In this document: in pieces, positions 1 to 13,200 of the stretch
Layout: each line of letters begins with the position of its first letter
Position numbering within the stretch: the stretch's first letter is position 1
NCBI GenBank assembly: GCA_026874595.1
Contig: CM049312.1
Coordinates: 75,182,429 to 75,246,428 of the forward strand
Length of the DNA: 64,000 bases
Reading direction: 5' to 3'
Origin: Sipunculus nudus
Taxonomy: Eukaryota > Annelida > Sipuncula > Golfingiida > Sipunculidae
Made by a program: the position numbers and the translations under genes
Notes under the pieces: generated by a model
Told to the model about the DNA's origin: nothing
What the model saw: the letters and a program-made list of their open reading frames with translations, nothing else
The model's database searches: none

Positions 1-1853
1 ATTATTTTTATAATAATAATAATAAATATTATTATTATTATTACAATTACAAATATTATTACAATTATTTTTTATTATTATCATTATTATTTAATGGAAA
101 AGGTTGTGCCTAAATGTAATTAAATTTTGATAATTCCTGATTTTTTAAATTTATAGTCTAATTGTGTATATATAGTTTGTGTACCAGAAAATGTTATTAT
201 ACTGACAAAGTGGACAGGATTTTATTTCATATTATATGTTTGAACATGCAGCCATCATACAGCTGTAGCCCATTTGATGAGGATATGCTGGAGAGGGTTA
301 ACAATGTAGGTTTTGACAAATTTCCTTGTTAAATGTTTCACCTGGTGTGGCACTTGGTGTAATGTGAAAACTTTGTAAGCACAAAAAATAAATGTTTCAT
401 TACAAATGCTTTCTAGGATTTGTTTAAAATATGTGTGCCAATAGAATTTAATAACTTTTTTTATGTAGAGCATTTAAGTTTTGTCTCAGTTTAAAACAAG
501 ACTTTTAAAGCTGAATATAATTTTTTTTTTAAATATTTCATATTATTTCCATCAAAGTGCTAGACTTAACCCATACTTTGACATTTGTGATTTGAACTTT
601 TCTCAGACATTTTCTTAATAAAACTGTAGACATTAATATGAAATTACCTTTACAAAATCAAGGCTGTATCTGAGGAAGGTTATTTCTATATTTATATTTG
701 GGGGAAACTTTTTGTGGGTGGACCTTTGTAGGTCCCTCTGAGAACAAAACCGTCTATTTCCAAAATTTCTTTTTTTTCATTCTTCTGCAATTTTCTGTTT
801 TTGCTAGATCTCCTGAATAAGGCTGATTATGAAAAACTGAAATTTGACCTGAATGGCTGAAAAATGTAAAACCCAGTTCACAGATATGCAACTGGTATTT
901 ATTTTTTACCTTGACCTTATTCCCAAGGTCATTCACTCCACAGCTGATTCTCCATAACCACTCTGTTGCAGGCCTTAGGACGAGGCTATCAGTGATCATA
1001 CATCTAGTATGTTATTTGTCATTTATTGGGACAGCAGTATTTTTCTGCAAAGTTTGTCCTTTTATCAGGCAACTCATGGCACATAAAAACTGAAGTTCTT
1101 ACTTGCCAGTGTGTTCTTAAGATAAAAAAACTACATCACCAGGACGTCATTTACAAATAATACAGGCCAGAATACTCAGACATCCCTGATTTTAATAGAA
1201 ATCTTCATGACCGAAGTATGAAAATGCAGTGTATTTGATGTTTTATATTGGTACTGTAGTCTCATATGCTTAATATTATACTGTATCTACTTATGTGATT
1301 TAAAGTAATGTGATTAAATTCTAAGCTCTCAGATTATCTTACTTCATTATTTTTATGTGGGTTAATCATTAATGTAAACAGACGTGTAGGTATAGGTAAC
1401 ATGACTGTGGTTATGGAGGGAGCAGGTCTGTACCTAACCCGACCCTCTGCTCAAATGCTGGTCCCATAAAGAGACTCAAATCTTGGGTTTGTTCCATTTT
1501 GCTAAAGTCTCTTGGAGGGCGTGGCTAACTCACTGCCTTGTGATTGGCTGAATAGTCTTGGAGCACCTTCTGATTGACAGACTGGTCAGTCAAGGGCTTT
1601 CTCCAACTGAGTTGAGAGTAAAAGAAGAGGGAAATTACAATATATTTATTTATAGCTATACTAAGGCTTTGTCATGTCAGTTCACAGTAGTGGCTTTGGT
1701 TGACTATAGTAGTTGCTTATGTATATTATGATTTGTTTATTTGCAGGTTGTTTTAGTACTTTAATATGATATGGTATTAGTAGTAGTTTTTTGTTTTTTT
1801 CTGCTTGTTTGTTGCCATATTGTATTAATGTGTAGTAATTATAATGTGCACAG
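1..1853 (+). other. Intron or upstream sequence, no exon recognised
   Basis: A (TTA)n/(ATA)n tract fills about 1-95. A stretch at about 685-980 is related to 15825-16060 (shared TTTCTATAT..ATATTTGGG, CAAAACC, and a CTTGACCT..CAAGGTCAT core), so both look like copies of an old dispersed repeat. No coding exon was found. Confidence 0.5.
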
Positions 1854-1919
1854 ACAGCTGACCAAGATTGCGTTGATGTTGAAACTAAAAAGGAGGAGGA
1901 AAAACCTATCGAAGTGCCA
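1854..1919 (+). CDS. Exon a (22 codons, acidic repeat copy 1)
   Basis: Acceptor TGCACAG precedes it and donor GTAGGT follows. Its phase is 0 at both ends. It encodes an acidic Glu/Lys stretch starting TADQDCVDVE. It is a clear paralogue of the exon at 8257-8319, with about half the residues identical and the first ~45 bases of the downstream intron nearly the same, so the exon and its flank were duplicated together. Confidence 0.8.
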
Positions 1920-4199
1920 GTAGGTTACCATAAACTATCCTCAAACATACACAGCTTTGAGTGGCTTCTAGATGCTTTCCATATGTAGTTTGGTAGACAC
2001 TCGCAATGTATACATGCTTTATGGTTGCTTTTTTGGTTGTGTGAATTTTTGCAAATAAGCTTACATCACACACAACCATACACCATGATAAAAACTAAAA
2101 ATGTACTTGGGGCCTACAGGTTTACCTCCACAAGGAACCTACTCAAATTTCCTGTATTCTTTCTTTAAAAAATGTGTGTCATGGTAAAATAACTCCATGG
2201 TTAGGTCACAGATAGCTGCATATGTGTAGTAAAGTCTACTATTTAAATAAAAAATGTAAAAAAATCTACTGAAATTTATTGAAAAATTTAAAAGATATGT
2301 ATACCTTCAGAAAGAACACTACATCAATTTTAAAACAATGTATACTTAATGGGATCCAATATGAATTATAACTACTTTTGGATAGATTTTAGCTATTCTA
2401 GTTTTTTGCCAGGAATGCTGCCTTAAAGGCCCTGACCTGAGCTTGGATTAGGATAAACTTATGACCCTACCTCACAGTGGTAAAGAATAATGCAAATTAA
2501 AAACTGATTATGATCACCTTAAAGTTTGATGGATTGTCCATGGATGCTACCCTGACTCTCCAAAAAGTTTAATAAAAATCTGTTCATAACTTAGGGTCAG
2601 TAAAGTTGCTTACAAACAAACAAACCATGCAACCAACTTGAAGAAAAACATAAACCTTGCTACCTGGTGGAGGTTTACAAAACTAAAGCTTGTAGTTGCT
2701 GTTTAAGCTTGTGGAGTGTGGCTTTTTTTCATTTGCTGAATGTGTACTCTGTATTCACTTGTTGTACTTGTACAGTTTACTGTTTCTTTTTTTCATTACA
2801 TTTAAAAACAATGATTACTCAAAGAGAAACACTCAAAAAAGTTTCAGGATTTAAATGAATGAATATTTACACCCATATTACACAATTTGCATTTAACAAC
2901 TTGACAAAATTCAGGAAGTCTTCATCTTTTACTTTACACAGAATATATAATTGTTTTTTCTCCATGCTTGAGGTGGAGGTGTACCAGTTTTCAAATTTTC
3001 TTTACTTCAATTTCACCTTTGTTGACTGTTCTTTGGCAGTGGCTGAGAGCAATACATAGTTTTTTTGGGAAGGTCAAGTTGGGTCATCTGGAGCAGTTCT
3101 GTGTCTGTGGAGAGTGAATTAAGGTCTGTTTCTCATTGATTTGTCCTCCGTGAAAGTTAATTAAAAACCCAAGTACCTGTTGAACTTCCCTTACGTCAGA
3201 AAAGTTATTTTCTCTCAAACTGGATATTAGGGGTGTAAAATCAAAGAAACATTGAATTGCAAGGCCTTGATCAAATACTAATTAATTATTAACCTATGAA
3301 TAGATTCATTTTGATTATTAAGTCTTCTGTGAGCTCTCAAATCTGATAGAGCAGTTTGTGATGACAAAGTTCATTACTGTGTATGTGCCTTAAATCTACT
3401 TCAAACTTTTACTGGTGGACCACACTACTTGCATAGAAACATATATGGCGGAGACAAACACAGGGAGGGTTATACTTTTATTTTATTTACTGGAGTTTAC
3501 TAACATCCATTTTGCTAAAATTGCTTATATTTCTTAAAAGTCTGCAGTTTACTACTTAAGTAAGAATTTATTTGATAAATGAATTGAAGCCAAAGAATTG
3601 ATAATTGAATCAACTTTAAGGCCCCTCACAATTCACACACTACTAGAAATCCAAGGGAGTTGCCGGTTCTAAACTCAGAAAGGTTATACTCATTCAGACT
3701 TATCCAAAACCTCCATGATATGCTCTAGTGGTTTGTTTCTCTGTGGATTTGATTTCCAAGAATGTTATTTGGGAATTAAGCAGCTACCTAAAGGACAGAA
3801 AAAGTGAGAGCCAAAAATAAAAAAAAGGTGACTGTCCTCCGTTATGAAATTATTGTTACATAGGTGTGGCTGGCAAAATGGTTTAGTACAGTATGTGGAT
3901 TCTTTGGTTTCTGGGGTCATGGTTTTCATATTTGTTGTCAACATCATATTTGACCTTAGTTTGACCCCCACAATCACAGAAGTGTTCCAGATGATCCAAC
4001 TAAAGGAGTCTTAGTTTCAGTTCATGTTTTTGTTTTGAGTGTGTCATTTATATTATTGTTGGTACATTGTTTTATATTTAGGCCTTAATTCTTGTCCAAG
4101 GAACATAGTATCATTGTGAATATCAGACCAGTAGCATTTAGAAAATAAAATATCACTGAGGGTTTTATATCCAGATTTTCCAGATTTGTAAGACCTGTG

Positions 4200-4273
<74 letters not shown>

Positions 4274-7200
4274 CAAGGTATAAATTCCTTATTTTTTTCA
4301 ATAACAGTTTTTTTGGGGGGGGGGGGGGGGCAGGCACTTGAGTAAGCAATCTGTAATAATATCAACAAGGAAAAATTTTAAACACTTGTCTTCATCAACT
4401 TTTCTCCAGCTGTTTTACTCTCAAAACCAATTGGTTGATGACAGAAAAGAGACACCAGCAGAAGTATGCTTCACTGAGGTACAGGAGTGTTGATATCTGC
4501 ATGACCTTGATCTTCATTTTATTTGACCTTGAGAGTAAAGCAAATCAGTTTACACAGAGTTACTGAATGAAAATGCACATTTGGGCAGTTCTGAAAAAAA
4601 GAGGTTTTGTTTTTGCACGTTTTGCCATGTTTCACTTAACATGACTTTCATTTGCACAGGCTTCCAATTTGCTCATTTTTGTTGACTAAAGCAAGGTTCA
4701 CCTCTGCACTGTGCATGGTTGGGGTGATATGCATCTGATTTGGACTTTAATGCAAATTCAAATTTGAATGTTGTAAGCACATTTCATAACACATGAAAAT
4801 ATTTGATTTTTTATGCCCCCGCCACAAAGTGGCCGGGGCATATAGTTTTACCCATGTCCGTCATTCCGTCCTTCCGTCCTTCCGTCCTTCCGAAATCAAA
4901 CAGTTGTACGGACTTTTTTTCGCAATGCCTGCAGATATTGGCCTGATTTTTGGTGTGTGGGCAGATATAGACCAGTTACAGATCGAGTTCGCGTTTTGTC
5001 CCGGTTGACCTACTTTTGACCGTTTTACGGCTCCTAAACTTAGAAAATTTCATGAAAAATATGAAATGTCATGACAAATACACATGTACGGACTTTTTTT
5101 CGCAATGCCTGCAGATATTGGCCTGATTTTTGGTGTGTGGGCAGATAATGACCAGTTACAGATCGAGTTCGCGTTTCCTCCCGGTTGACCTACTTTTGAC
5201 CGTTTTATGGCTCCTGAACATAGAAAATTTCATGAAAAATATGAAATTTCATGACAAATACACATGTACGGACTTTTTTTCGCAATGCCTGCAGATATTG
5301 GCCTGATTTTTGGTGTGGGCAGATAATGACCAGTTACAGATCGAGTTCGCGTTTCGTCCCGGTTGACCTACTTTTGACCGTTTTACGGCTCCTGAACATA
5401 GAAAATTTCATGAAAAATATGAAATTTCATGACAAATACACATGTACGGACTTTTTTTCGCAATGCCTGCAGATATTGGCCTGATTTTTGGGGTGTGGGC
5501 AGATAATGACCAGTTACAGATCGAGTTCGCGTTTCGTCCCGGTTGACCTATTTTTGACCGTTTTACGGCTCCTGAACAGAAAATTTCATGAAAAATATGA
5601 AATTTCATGACAAATACACATGTACGGACTTTTTTTCGCAATGCCTGCAGATATTGGCCTGATTTTTGGTGTGTGGGCAGATATTGACCAGTTACAGATC
5701 GAGTTCACGTTTTGTCCCAGTTGACCTACTTTTGACTGTTTTAAGGCTCCTAAACTTAGAAAATTTCATGAAAAATAGAAATTTTCATGACAAATACACA
5801 TGTACGGACTTTTTTCGCAATGCCTGCAGATATTGGCCTGATTTTTGGTGTGTGGGCAGATAATGACCAGTTACAGATTGAGTTCGCGTTTCGTCCTGGT
5901 TGACCTAGTTTTGAACGTTTTACGCCTCCTTAACTTAGAAAATTTCATGAAAAATAGAAATAATGACAGATACACATGTATGGACTTTTTTTCGCAATGC
6001 CTGCAGATATTAGCCTGATTTTTTGTGTGTGGGCAGATATAGACCAGTTACAGATCGAGTTCGCGTTTCGTCCCAGTTGACCTACTTTTGATTGTTTTAC
6101 GGCTCCTGAACATAGAAAATTTCATGTAAAATATAAATTTTCATGACAAATACACTTGTACAGACTTTTCTTCGCAATACCTGCAGATATTGGCCTGATT
6201 TTTGGTGTGTGGGCAGATAATGACCAGTTACAGATCAAGTTCACGTTTTGTTCCAGTTGACCTACTTTTGACCATTTGACGGTGCTCTAACATAGAAAAT
6301 TTCATAAAAAAAGTGCACATGTATGGACTTTTTTCGCAGTGCCTGCAGATACGGGCATGATTTTTGGTGTGTAGGCAGATAATGACCAGTTACAGATCGA
6401 GTTCTTGTTTTGTCCCAGTTGACCTACTTTTGACCATTTGACTGCTCCTGAACATAGAAAGTTTCTTTAAAATAGAAATTTTCATAACAAATGCATATGT
6501 ACTGATTTTTTTCCTCAATGCCTGCAGATACCACCCTGATTTTTTATGTGTGGGCAGATAATGACAGTTACAGATCGAGTTCGCGTTTCATCCCGGTTGA
6601 CCTACTTTTGATTGTTTTACGGCTCCTAAACATAGAAAATTTCATGAAAGACAGAAATTTTTATGGAAAATGCACATGTATGGACTTTTTTTTCACAATG
6701 CCTGCATATACTGGCTTGATTTTTGGTGTGTTGCTTTATAATGACCCGTTACAGATCGAGTTTGCATTTTTCCCCTTGTTGACCTACTTTTAACAATACG
6801 ACACCTCCTGAACTTAAAAATCTTTCAAAATTTTACAAATGTTTCTAATTTGCCCCAGGCGGGGGCATTCGTGTCGTTCCGACACGTCTAGTTTTTCTCT
6901 GCAACATGTGTGATGTACCCGTTTTCTTTTTGTTCATGACATTTGTTGGTTATACTTTTAAAATTGGACATTATATTTTGTACAGGTTTGTATAATAAGA
7001 CTTGTGTGTCTTTACAACACTAACATGGACTTATATACAAATAGCCTTATGCACAAAACATTACAGTATTTAACCATTATACTAAATTATATATATTATT
7101 TATTGGTTAATTTTCCAAGTAGAGTATAAAGAGAAAACTGCTACATTAAAGTTAAAACATATATACTATGAATTAATATTAAAATATTGTCTATAGTCAA

Positions 7201-10200
7201 TTTATATCTGATATAAATGAATCTTTGTTGTTTGAGTAAAAATTTGTTTTTGGAGTAAAATTTTGTAAATATAAATTACACCAACTTCTGGTAGGGACAT
7301 AATGCAGGCTTGGACAGAAATGGGTACCAAATTATGCACACAATAGTCATAATGCCCAACTCATAGTCAAGTGTTGAATCTCATCTGTTTGGGCAGTGTG
7401 GGATGACCGGGACTACTTGTCTCAACTGTCAAACTACAAAATCAAAATTTGTTATATTTCAAGGAAACATCTTCTGTTTACTTTTAACTTGCTCACGCTT
7501 ACAAAATATTACTCATCCCATAAAGTTCTTACTACAAAAACACCCATGTTTATGTAATTTGCCATGAAACAAATCTTATCCAACACATTTGAACAGACTT
7601 CATTGTGCTCTTCACCACATTTATACCTACGCCGCTGGTGTATTTAGAAGCCCTGGTGCATTAGGGGTAATTGTCAGATTTTGACTTCAGCAAACCTTAA
7701 ACAGAAGAGTCGAACTCTTGCAAGTCTGAGTCTACACAGTACGTGTGTTCAGTGATGTGGCAACACCAAAGGAATAAATGGACACCTGTTTACTGATGCA
7801 TATATGTCTAATATAAATTATACTTTTTGATGGCTTGAGTTTCTTCCAGTGAAGGAATTGATATTGTAATGAACTTAAGTTACAATTGGAAAAGATATAA
7901 ACTTAATAATATAGGAACAAAACACATACCTTCAAGATTATTAAAGAATCAGTATTTAAGAGAATAATGTATTTTTTTTAAACATTGAGAGTGTACTGAC
8001 TGGAACCAAGATTAGTTGTCCAATGAATTAATACACAAAAAATGCTGATGTAAGAAAATGTATGAATAAAATTTAAAAAATGTAGAAAAAATTTCTAATT
8101 TTTCAGGATGATTTCCCCCCCCCCCCAAAAGGCAAAGATATGTAGTGAAACAAAAGAGTAATTGTGCAGTTGGAGGTTGATGTTGTTCTTGTAATACTCT
8201 TGCTGCTGTAGTGTGTAAAATGTTGCTTTAATGGGTAGTCTGTGTAATGTGTACAGACAGCTGAACCAGAGGGAGCTGATGTTGAGGCTGAAAAGGAGGA
8301 AGAAAACACTGAAGAACTTGTAGGTTACCATAAACTATCCTCAAACATCAACAGCTTGCAGTGGCTTTGAAATGCTTGGTGGTTGTAGTATGTGGCTTTT
8401 TCAGCTTTCCCTTTATTGTTTAGTGTACACTTATAAAAAAAAAAGGTCAGAGCTTAAGCTATACTTTCAGCATATCCAGCTTTTATTGGCTTGTGGCAAT
8501 TAATTTTTTATGACGTGGGGTTCAAGTTGTGCTTTATATATTATATATTTTAAAAGTCTGTATCACCATAGAATGCCCATTGATATTTGGTGATTATTCT
8601 CACAGACTTAAAAATGATCACACGATCCTGCACTTAAAGAACTAACATTTATATTTATCACCTTCTAGTGCTTCTTGGTCATGGCATCTGCCACGAGTTC
8701 CACAATCTCCATCACATGTTGCCATGCAGCCTCGCATTGATATTTAAACATTCTTTAGAATACTCTTAACAATAAAAAACTAATCAACTTTATAAAATGG
8801 GGTTATTTGAGCATGTGACCAGTGGCTTCCTTAATGGGGTGGAGATGTTGTAAAAATTAACTTTTTTTCTCCGGTATTGCTTTTACTTCATGTTTTAATT
8901 GGTATATCTAGTTTATAAACTGTTGTAATTGCTACTGTTGCATTGGTTGTGGTCTCACACCAGAAAGAGCCATAAATTTAAATTCCATTGGTACCAGGTG
9001 GTAGGGATGCCACTGATGTCTGTGCTACTTATATTATGGACTTTTCCTGAAACTATACTCTGACAGCTATTCCCCAGGCGGAGCCTTAAAGTCAGGGTGC
9101 AACTTCTAATAAGAATGCGACTTCTGCAAAGAATTTTACGGTACTAAAACAGTTTGCGGTGTATGAGTTTTGATTCCAAAACCCAGTAAATCAGGCTATG
9201 ACTCATTCCTTTGATCCTTATTGCTTACTTTTGATTTATTTAAACGGATACCCCATGTGGAACAGATCAACTATATTATTTTAAAAAGGGGTTATTAATT
9301 TTGTGATAATTTTCTGTAGTGTTGAATTGTGTGATTATTCTCAAAGACAGGTAAATAACCATTCTGACTGAATTGATGCCTGAGAACCCATTAATATTAA
9401 ATCCAGGTGTTTTTTAATTTACTTTTGGCATGTTTGGTGAAAATTTCATTTATTTTTTGTTTATGTTTGGTTTTGCCAACAGAGTCTGTTGTGGTCCCTG
9501 ATTTCATATATAACCCAAGGGAGATTAACAAATGCCATGCCATAAATTGTTGGTTCTATTTTTACCCATTGCAAATTTGACATACAGAACTCTGACAAAT
9601 GGGCTGTACATGAGGATGAATATCAAGCTTGGCCACTCAGAGATTTGGTTTTGACAAAATAGGCATTTTATGCCAACTCCAGATATTTGAAAAAAAAAAA
9701 ATAAATACAATACCTGTTTTTAATTTCTTGCATTTATTTACTTGTAAAAAGGCAATCTCTCATAGAAAAAAAAGAATTTCAGAATTAAGTTGTAAATGTT
9801 TCCAGAAGAAGTCCAAAATATATCAACCCTCCCGCAGCCTTCCTGCACACAGCATTCAGTCAACTCTATTCTCTATAGGACTGCGGCTAGCCGCAACCCT
9901 CCCGCAGCCTTCCTGCACACAGCATTCATTGATTTCATATGGGAAATATCATGTGACCAACAGAGAATTTTTTATGATGATATAAATTCAAATAAATTAC
10001 ATGGAACCATGGAAAAATTGTGTCTGAGTGGCAGTTATAATGTTTTATAATTTTGTACAACAAATAAAGTTTAACTAATTTAAGATGATGTTTAGATAAA
10101 ATCTGGTTACAGCCTGAGAGTAAAATTTTTTTAGATTTATATTATATTTAGATTAGTACAAAGTATCTTGTAACTGCATTGACAGAATCCATAAGGCTAT

Positions 10201-13200
10201 GGATCTCAATATTAGCATTTTATAATTGAAAACTTTTCATTACCTGTAAATGACTAGCACTTGTAAAAAGAAACTGTAAATACAATAAAGAGAAATTCCC
10301 CTGGGCTATGAGAGCATCAGTCAATTGAGCTAGCTGTGTATTCCATCACTATGGCTTCTTGGTATGTCTATAAAGGTTGCTCCTGGTGCTGTGTTTGTTT
10401 TCCTGAGAGCTTGGTGATTCTGTCAGTGGTGTGATATGGGTGACTTCCTCTATGATATATTGATGACTTTAGTCGGTAAACACTTGGGTGGTTCTGTTTC
10501 ACGGAAAAATCAATGGCAAAAAGGAGACTGTAGCATGGTGTGTTTGATGGTACAAAAGGATTAGAAAACTGACTTTCCTTGCATCTGGTATGCAATGACT
10601 TCTTTTATTAAGAAAAGTTAGTGTGGCCAGGAGTATTGATGGTTGGATTGAGTTTTAGAAAAATCGCTGGAAGACTGAGTCAATTGGATACTTTGCTGGC
10701 TGCCGTGTGCTTTGGTAAATCCAGCATTTTATCTGTGACCATGGAGCACTGGTGCCAATATTAAGTGCACCGTAGCGTGTGTGAGCGTAAAGTTATTGAA
10801 TAATTAACTGCAGCCTCTTATCTCATGATTACTTCATTGGTTTTATCCAATAGCTGTTGGATGTGTATTTACTGTGGAGCTTCTGATTAATGTTTACCAA
10901 CAGGAGGGGAGACTCTTAGAATACTTTGTAAATATTTCAGAGGGATGCCCTCAATGATTAATGTACGTTACTTCCTATGCCTGATTCATGCCGTAGCATA
11001 TTCTGTTGTCTACTATTCTTTGATACATTCATAAATCAACATAGAGAGCTGAGCTGCTGGACTTTTTGGAATATATCATCCAGACCGAAGACAGGTAATG
11101 CTATGTGAACTGCCTTTTTAAACTTAAACATTTTAAAATTATTTCAATGAGTTAAAAAATTCAAGCAGTTGCTCGTAAACTTTATGGTGTTCAGTTTCAA
11201 AGATTTTAGTACTGATTTTACTATTTATGTGTAAAAATACTGATTTTCTATGCTTTCCATGTTTTCTGGCTATCAAATCAGATATAAAATTAATTTAAAA
11301 AAAAATAATACACGCATGCCCATAAATTTGGTGATTAGGAGTTTAATGCTTCACTAGTGCATTGACACATTGCAATACAAATTCAAATATCATAAAAGCA
11401 TTTATAGATGTCCCAGGATGGCAGTGATGTAGTCATGTCCACACCATTGCAAGTCCGAGTCCAGGCAACTCAAGTCCGAGTCCAGGCCACCCAAGTCCGA
11501 GTCCAGGCCACTCAAGTCCAAGTCCACCTTCTTTGAGTCTGGTCGAGTCATTTGGAACTCTTGTCCTAGTCCCATACAATCTTCTTAAAAGAAATTTAAA
11601 AAGGATATTTGAGAAAATCATGCACAGTTTATATTAGTTTACAAGTGCTCTTTAGTTGGATGTTTTATTATGTTTTATTTAGCCACTGATGCAGGGCTAA
11701 AACTTGGTATGTATAGTCTTATTTTTTGCTTTATTCTGTTGGTAGTTCACTCATGTGCAGTCTTTATACAGTTTGTGACATTATATAAGTTTTCTTTTCT
11801 AATCAACTTAAGATGGACTTTCTCGAGTCTTTACCTCCGAGACAAGTCCAGAACCCTTGAGTCCAAGTCCGAGGCCTTAGAAAAGTGGACTCAAGTCTGG
11901 ATTCAAGTCTGGTCTAGAGCCCTATTGATATATTGATGAGTTTTGATGATCCAATGGAAAGGAGGTCTGACATTTAAAAATAGTCTTTCAGTGCCACGTG
12001 AGATGTCTTAGGTGAGAGGCCATTGGTATGAAATAGGTGAATAATATTTAATTGACTAATTGATTGAAAATATTTTTTATTTTGGTTTGGAATAAATAGC
12101 ATGAACGTAAGATAACTTGCATTTCTATATGCAAGGGAAAGTTTGATTGGAATTTATTTATAATGTGTCATGTATGTGTCAAAACATGTACCTTATCATG
12201 AGCAAAATATCATGATACATATTATATAGTGAGATAATGTCTCCTTATGTGGCCCAGCTTCTTTGTGATCATATAGTACATTATATTTAGGCCTGAGAAT
12301 TGGGAGGGGCCTTTTAATTGATAAAAAATTTGTTACCTTCACTTTTGATTCTTGATTAAATTACTACCGTACATTAGTAGTTTATTTTACTGGCAAGCAT
12401 TGAAAAAAGATCTTGAGCTCACAGACAATAAATAGTCTCTACATCGCAGCATAGTCTTTCAAAGTTGACAGCTGTGGGGTCCAGGATGGTACTCAAAAAG
12501 GAATTGATGTATTTTTAGGCCAAAAAAAAAGCATGGTTCTCATCCCACTGGCTGTGTCAATTTTAATCCCCTGCATTAAAAATTTTAATTTGATTTTCAT
12601 CTTTCAAGAAGATAAAATAATAAAATTATGATTAAATATCATTTGTTATGTAGTGGTTTTACCTGTTTAGCAAACAAAATTCTGTTATTATCATGCTTTT
12701 CCCTGGTCATATGACATTTTTATCGAAACATACAAAAAAGGTAAAAAAAAATTCCTGCCCGCACTGATTTCTGAAAAAAAGTGCCTGAAAACCATACATT
12801 TTTTTTTGCCTTACACCCCTTATTTTATCTATGGAGGATTTTGTGAAGGAAGGTTAAGACTTTTCCTGATAATGAACTTGCAAGAATAAGTGTTTTCAAA
12901 ATCTGGATTTAACAGCTTCATTATAGCAGAAGTCAAATGTTTATATTTTTACAATTTTCATGGTTTGATTTTGAGCTGAAAAGGTTCTGTAATAACTTGA
13001 CACTCTTAAATCCAAGAGATAATTAAAGAAATTTACTCCTTGTTTTCTTATGAATTCCTTTAAATCTTCTGATTTTCTTCAGACAGTTTTCCCATTTGGT
13101 TTAGTCCTGGAGTTATTTTTGTCTTCAGGACCTTCACTCTCTGCTGAAGAGAAAGGTCATTAAAACTACCCTCAGAACTGAGAGTATAGTCAGTGAAGTC

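Larger units (their letters stand above)
1920..8256 (+). other. Intron a-b (6.3 kb)
   Basis: Lies between the duplicated exons. It holds an (AT)n tract at 4199-4270, a G-tract at about 4315-4330 and the complete Helentron-like element at 4812-6891. No further exon copy was found. The rest is unremarkable AT-rich sequence. Confidence 0.6.

Noticed and set aside
4793-6793. Several open frames with repeated QCLQILA and RSSSRFVPVDLLL words (also at 33.5-35.4 and 57.9-59.7 kb)
   Set aside because: They are translations of the ~180-bp monomers of the Helentron-like family on either strand.
10300-10360. tRNA-like sequence on the - strand (TAGCTCAATTGACTGATGC)
   Set aside because: Only an A-box-like word; no B box or stems.
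11045-11094. Possible extra exon between an ATAG acceptor and GTAATG donor, reading RAELLDFLEYIIQTED
   Set aside because: It looks coding, but its 50-base length breaks the phase between exons 8257-8319 and 15249-15502, both phase 0, so it cannot be inserted without a frameshift.
13130-13156. 27-base candidate micro-exon after GTCTTCAG
   Set aside because: Phase fits but the donor GTCATT is poor and nothing else supports it.
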